Shown here piece by piece: positions 5,431 through 8,142 of a stretch of 8,142 bases of DNA (position 1 is the stretch's first letter; each line of letters starts with the position of its first letter). Both the position numbers and the translations under genes were made by a program. The notes beneath the pieces were generated by a model. The model did not search any database. It worked only from the letters and a program-made list of their open reading frames with translations, and had not been told where the DNA came from. This stretch comes from Bacteroidota bacterium (GTDB lineage Bacteria > Bacteroidota > Bacteroidia > Bacteroidales > B18-G4): assembly GCA_003648575.1 (NCBI GenBank), contig QMPN01000132.1, forward strand, positions 1-8,142. Reading direction: 5' to 3'.

Positions 5431-5991
5431 TTATTTCTTCGGTGCGATGATCATGATCATCCTTTTTCCTTCAAGCTTAGGCAGTCGCTCAACTTTTCCG
5501 TATTCTTCCAGCTCCTGGGCAAACTTCAGCAGTACCACCTCCCCTTTTTCCTTGTAGATGATCATCCTTCCCTTGAAGAATACATCCACCTTCACTTTGG
5601 CTCCGTCCTGCAGGAACTTGATGGCATGCTTCAGCTTGAAGTTGAAATCATGGTCATCAATATTGGGTCCCAGCCTGATCTCTTTTACAACGACCTTGGC
5701 CGTTTTGGCCTTGGTCTCCTTTTGCTTTTTCTTTCTTTCGTACAGGAACTTCTTATAATCAACAATTTTACAAACCGGCGGACTGGCTTTAGGAGAGATC
5801 TCCACCAGGTCCAGATCCTGACCTTCAGCCAGTTCTATGGCCTCTTTGATATTATAAATGCCCGGTTCTATGTTTTCACCGACAACCCTTACCACAGGTG
5901 ATTTTATATCATGGTTGATGTTGTGTTCGTTTCCGGTTCTCCGGGGAGGTCTTCTGAATCTACCCCGGTAATGTGTCTTTGCTGCTATAAT
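5431..5991 (-). CDS. infC: Translation initiation factor IF-3, predicted non-canonical ATT start
   Basis: IF-3 binds the 30S subunit, keeps it apart from 50S and proofreads the start codon and initiator tRNA. The N-domain signature [20 protein letters not shown] (24-43) is followed by [20 protein letters not shown], the lysine-rich linker ([13 protein letters not shown]) and the C-domain up to MIIAPKK. The first standard start codon in frame is a GTG at codon 33, inside the conserved N-domain, so using it would delete family-conserved residues. Upstream in frame there is no ATG, GTG or TTG, but ATT at 5991-5989 lies 5 nt after a strong AGGAG. From there the protein is 186 residues, normal for the family, with a basic tail ([10 protein letters not shown]). 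An AUU start that makes infC self-regulating is established in Escherichia coli. ATA at the next codon is a less likely alternative. Confidence 0.93.
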   Translation of the reverse strand: MIAAKTHYRGRFRRPPRRTGNEHNINHDIKSPVVRVVGENIEPGIYNIKEAIELAEGQDLDLVEISPKASPPVCKIVDYKKFLYERKKKQKETKAKTAKVVVKEIRLGPNIDDHDFNFKLKHAIKFLQDGAKVKVDVFFKGRMIIYKEKGEVVLLKFAQELEEYGKVERLPKLEGKRMIMIIAPKK

Positions 5992-5996
5992 TAAAT

Positions 5997-6001
5997 CTCC
6001 T
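5997..6001 (-). promoter_or_regulatory. Strong Shine-Dalgarno AGGAG of infC
   Basis: AGGAG, 5 nt before the proposed ATT start. It is the clearest ribosome-binding site in this operon: rpmI and rplT have none, and thrS has only a weak GAGAG. It decides the infC start and fits a weak initiation codon that needs strong mRNA pairing. Confidence 0.8.
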
Positions 6002-6014
6002 ATTTTTGTTATTA

Positions 6015-7958
6015 CTATATTTTTATGTCGAGCAGACGTTCAATTTCCTCATTGACCATCTTCACAAACTCTTCAACTGTGAAAGTTCCGATATCCCCTT
6101 CTCCCTGCCGCCTGACCGATACTGTCCCGTCATTTTCTTCTTTTTCCCCAACTATCAACATGTATGGGATCTTTTTCAGTTCGGCATCACGTATTTTCCG
6201 TCCCGTCTTCTCACTCCTTTCATCAACGAGGGCGCGAATTTCGGAAATATTTAGCAAATTTAAAACTTTTTCGGCATAATTATGATATTTTTCACTGATT
6301 GGCAACACGATAGCCTGATCAGGAGTCAGCCAGAGAGGGAATTTACCGGCGCAATGCTCAAGCAATACAGCCACAAACCTTTCCATCGAGCCAAAGGGGG
6401 CACGGTGTATCATCACCGGCCTGTGCTTCTCGTTATCTGCGCCAACATATTCCAGCTCAAAACGTTCCGGCAGGTTATAATCAACCTGTATGGTTCCCAA
6501 CTGCCACTTCCTGCCAAGGGCATCCTTCACAATGAAATCCATCTTAGGTCCGTAAAAGGCGGCTTCACCATATTCGATCACCGCATTGAGGCCGCGCTCC
6601 TCTGCAACTTCTAAAATGGCCCTTTCAGCTTTTTCCCAGTTTTCGTCACTGCCAATATATTTATCCTTGTCATCAGGATCGCGCAATGATATCTGTGTTA
6701 TAAATTCATTAAAGTCAAGGGCCTTGAAGATGATCATCACAATATCCATCACGCTTTTGAACTCATCCTTCAGTTGATCCGGCGTACAGAAGATATGTGC
6801 ATCATCCTGTGTAAAGCCCCGGACCCTGGTAAGCCCGTGCAGCTCACCACTTTGCTCATAGCGGTAAACAGTGCCAAACTCCGCAATACGGTATGGTAGG
6901 TCACGATATGATTTCGGTATACATTTATAGATCTCGCAATGATGCGGGCAGTTCATAGGTTTCAGGAAGAATTCCTCCCCCTCTACAGGTGTGCTGATAG
7001 GATGGAAAGAATCCTCTCCGTATTTATCATAATGGCCTGAGGTTTTGTAGAGTTCAACTTTGCCAATATGAGGTGTGATCACCTGCTGGTAACCCATTTT
7101 CTTCTGAATCTTCTTCAGGAAGGTCTCGAGCCTTTCCCTGAGCTCTGCACCTTTCGGCAGCCATAACGGTAATCCCTGGCCTACTTGTTGCGAAAAGGCA
7201 AAGATCTCAAGTTCGGCCCCCAGTTTGCGGTGGTCACGTTTTTTTGCTTCCTCAAGCATCTCCAGGAAAGCGGTCAATTCCTTTTGCTTGGGAAAGGTGA
7301 TTCCGTAAATCCTTGTAAGCATTTTACGGTTCTCATCTCCCCGCCAGTATGCACCGGCTATCCTGAGCAGCTTAACGGCTTTGATCATCCCGGTATTGGG
7401 CATGTGCGGGCCGCGACAAAGGTCGGTAAAGGAACCTGATTCGTAAAAGGTGATCTCACCATCCTCAAGATCATCAATGAGTTCAAGTTTATATTCATCC
7501 CCTTTCTCGCTGAAATAAGCAATAGCATCGGCCTTGCTGACCACACGCCTGCTAAAGCTTTGTTTTTCCCTTGCCAGCTCAAGAATGCGGTCTTCTATTT
7601 TCTTGAAGTCGGCATCGGAAACCTTGTATTCACCAAAGTCAATATCATAGTAAAAGCCATTCTCAATATCGGGGCCGATACCAAATTTCACACCCGGATA
7701 CAGTTGTTCTATGGCTTCTGCCATCAAATGTGCAGATGAATGCCACATGGTGGCTTTGCCTTCATCGTCATTCCATGTAAGCAGATTCAAAGTAGCATCT
7801 TCATCGATAGGAAGTGTAGCGTCTACCACCTCCCCATTCACCTTAGCTGACAATACGTTCCTCGCCAAACCCTCGCTAATACTCATAGCTATGTCCATAG
7901 CTGAGGTACCCTTCTCGACTTGTCTTACTGATTTATCCGGTAGTGTTATATTGATCAT
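6015..7958 (-). CDS. thrS: Threonyl-tRNA synthetase
   Basis: Class II synthetase of 647 residues that charges tRNA-Thr and clears mischarged Ser-tRNA-Thr. Full domain set: TGS (1-62); editing domain with H73-x3-H77 ([10 protein letters not shown]) and C181/H185 (LCRGPH); catalytic core with class II motifs, and zinc ligands C337 ([10 protein letters not shown]), H388 (DDAHIFC) and H518 (MIHRAPFGS); motif 3 [13 protein letters not shown]; and the C-terminal anticodon-binding domain (from about 547). Length equals that of typical bacterial ThrRS. It is the first gene of the operon, with a predicted promoter about 25-50 bp upstream and a weak GAGAG before the ATG. Its TAG stop is followed at once by TAATAA, and infC begins 23 nt later. 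No missing residues or frameshift were seen. E. coli ThrRS represses its own mRNA, but the short leader here (about 20 nt) leaves little room for that operator. Confidence 0.98.
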   Translation of the reverse strand: MINITLPDKSVRQVEKGTSAMDIAMSISEGLARNVLSAKVNGEVVDATLPIDEDATLNLLTWNDDEGKATMWHSSAHLMAEAIEQLYPGVKFGIGPDIENGFYYDIDFGEYKVSDADFKKIEDRILELAREKQSFSRRVVSKADAIAYFSEKGDEYKLELIDDLEDGEITFYESGSFTDLCRGPHMPNTGMIKAVKLLRIAGAYWRGDENRKMLTRIYGITFPKQKELTAFLEMLEEAKKRDHRKLGAELEIFAFSQQVGQGLPLWLPKGAELRERLETFLKKIQKKMGYQQVITPHIGKVELYKTSGHYDKYGEDSFHPISTPVEGEEFFLKPMNCPHHCEIYKCIPKSYRDLPYRIAEFGTVYRYEQSGELHGLTRVRGFTQDDAHIFCTPDQLKDEFKSVMDIVMIIFKALDFNEFITQISLRDPDDKDKYIGSDENWEKAERAILEVAEERGLNAVIEYGEAAFYGPKMDFIVKDALGRKWQLGTIQVDYNLPERFELEYVGADNEKHRPVMIHRAPFGSMERFVAVLLEHCAGKFPLWLTPDQAIVLPISEKYHNYAEKVLNLLNISEIRALVDERSEKTGRKIRDAELKKIPYMLIVGEKEENDGTVSVRRQGEGDIGTFTVEEFVKMVNEEIERLLDIKI

Positions 7959-7982
7959 AATTTATCTCTCAAAAAGTGGGTG

Positions 7983-8013
7983 CAAATTTAGCAATTTTCT
8001 GCCAACCGCCAAC
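7983..8013 (-). promoter_or_regulatory. Predicted Bacteroidota-type promoter of the thrS operon
   Basis: On the minus strand TAAATTTG (7990-7983) matches the Bacteroidota -7 consensus TAnnTTTG exactly. GTTG (8013-8010; consensus TTTG) lies upstream with a 19-nt spacer, in the usual range. The -33 bases are part of the heptamer array. The predicted transcript start, about 5-7 nt downstream of the -7 box, would leave a 5' leader of only about 20 nt before the thrS ATG. Confidence 0.65.
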
Positions 8014-8041
8014 CGTCAACCGTCAACCGTCAACCGTCAAC
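8001..8041 (-). repeat. Tandem heptamer array (GGTTGAC/GGTTGGC), 5.9 units
   Basis: On the plus strand the units are GCCAACC x2, GTCAACC x3 and a 6/7 partial copy, GTCAAC. On the minus strand this reads as GGTTGAC and GGTTGGC units that start at the TAG stop codon of the upstream OmpA-family gene, whose final base is part of the first unit. The array ends 10 bp before the thrS -7 box and supplies its -33 TTG. The unit is one base different from the GGTTGAG array at 4339-4359. Confidence 0.92.
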
Positions 8042-8142
8042 TATAAAATAAGTATCTCCGTTCTTCGATTCTCAGCCCGGCCCTTTTCAGATTCATTGTC
8101 GGATACCGGTTGAGATTTACCAAAACCCTTGAACTGAAGCCG
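8041..8142 (-). CDS. OmpA-family protein, C-terminal end only (N-terminal part outside window)
   Basis: Only the last 33 residues are visible: RLQFKGFGKSQPVSDNESEK then GRAENRRTEILIL and TAG. The pattern KGFGKSQPVxDN...GRAxNRRxE is the end of the OmpA/MotB peptidoglycan-binding domain, in which the Asn-Arg-Arg segment is characteristic. Such proteins anchor the outer membrane to the cell wall or serve as periplasmic cell-wall contacts. The rest, including any barrel, lipobox or repeats, lies beyond the right edge, so the specific protein cannot be named. Its stop codon begins the heptamer array, and thrS follows on the same strand 82 bp later. Confidence 0.85.
   Translation of the reverse strand, partial: RLQFKGFGKSQPVSDNESEKGRAENRRTEILIL

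Noticed and set aside
5431..5895. GTG at 5895-5893 as the start of infC
   Set aside because: It lies inside the conserved IF-3 N-domain, has no Shine-Dalgarno sequence and would remove 32 residues, including the NINHDIKSP segment.
5395..5901. Plus-strand open frame of 168 codons opposite infC
   Set aside because: The opposite strand is an unmistakable IF-3; this frame is Phe/Leu-rich antisense of a Lys/Glu-rich gene.

Overview
The window looks like a chromosomal stretch of a Bacteroidota genome, probably a free-living or environmental Bacteroidales/Marinilabiliales-type organism. This is inferred from protein character (for example the L35 and IF-3 sequences), a moderate GC content, mostly weak Shine-Dalgarno signals, a promoter matching the Bacteroidota -7 consensus TAnnTTTG upstream of thrS, and short tandem repeats between genes. 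I could not run a search to place it more precisely.

Layout. (1) Positions 1-566, minus strand: pyridoxamine 5'-phosphate oxidase (pdxH), its C-terminus cut by the window edge. (2) Positions 698-4338, plus strand, divergent from pdxH: a two-gene signalling operon. It encodes a soluble histidine kinase with an N-terminal receiver domain (REC-GAF-PAS-HisKA-HATPase) and, 11 nt later, an NtrC-type sigma-54 activator (REC-AAA+-Fis HTH). Together they form a phosphotransfer circuit whose input signal and target genes are not visible here. (3) Positions 4339-4788: a 450-bp gene-free region between converging operons. It is filled with repeats: GGTTGAG heptamers, two near-identical 55-bp direct repeats ending in a GC-rich hairpin, an AATRAG hexamer array, an ATTCGAT/ATCCGAA heptamer array and further inverted repeats. 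It ends in a terminator for the opposing operon. (4) Positions 7958-4789, minus strand: the classical translation operon thrS-infC-rpmI-rplT (threonyl-tRNA synthetase, IF-3, L35, L20). infC has no usable ATG, GTG or TTG; its start is best placed at an ATT codon preceded by the strongest SD in the operon. A 73-nt GC-rich, potentially structured spacer lies before rplT. (5) Positions 8001-8041: a second heptamer array (GGTTGAC on the minus strand), next to the thrS promoter. (6) Positions 8041-8142, minus strand: the last 33 residues of an OmpA-family outer-membrane/peptidoglycan-binding protein.

The genes belong to well-known families. The least explained content is the non-coding repeat material. 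Related heptamers (GGTTGAG and GGTTGAC) start exactly at the TAG stop codons of two unrelated genes, in the same orientation relative to each gene. One array also supplies the -33 TTG of the predicted thrS promoter. No mobile-element gene, CRISPR array, tRNA or rRNA was found. The window contains no obviously novel multi-gene system; the repeat family and the wiring of the receiver-first kinase are the best candidates for follow-up.
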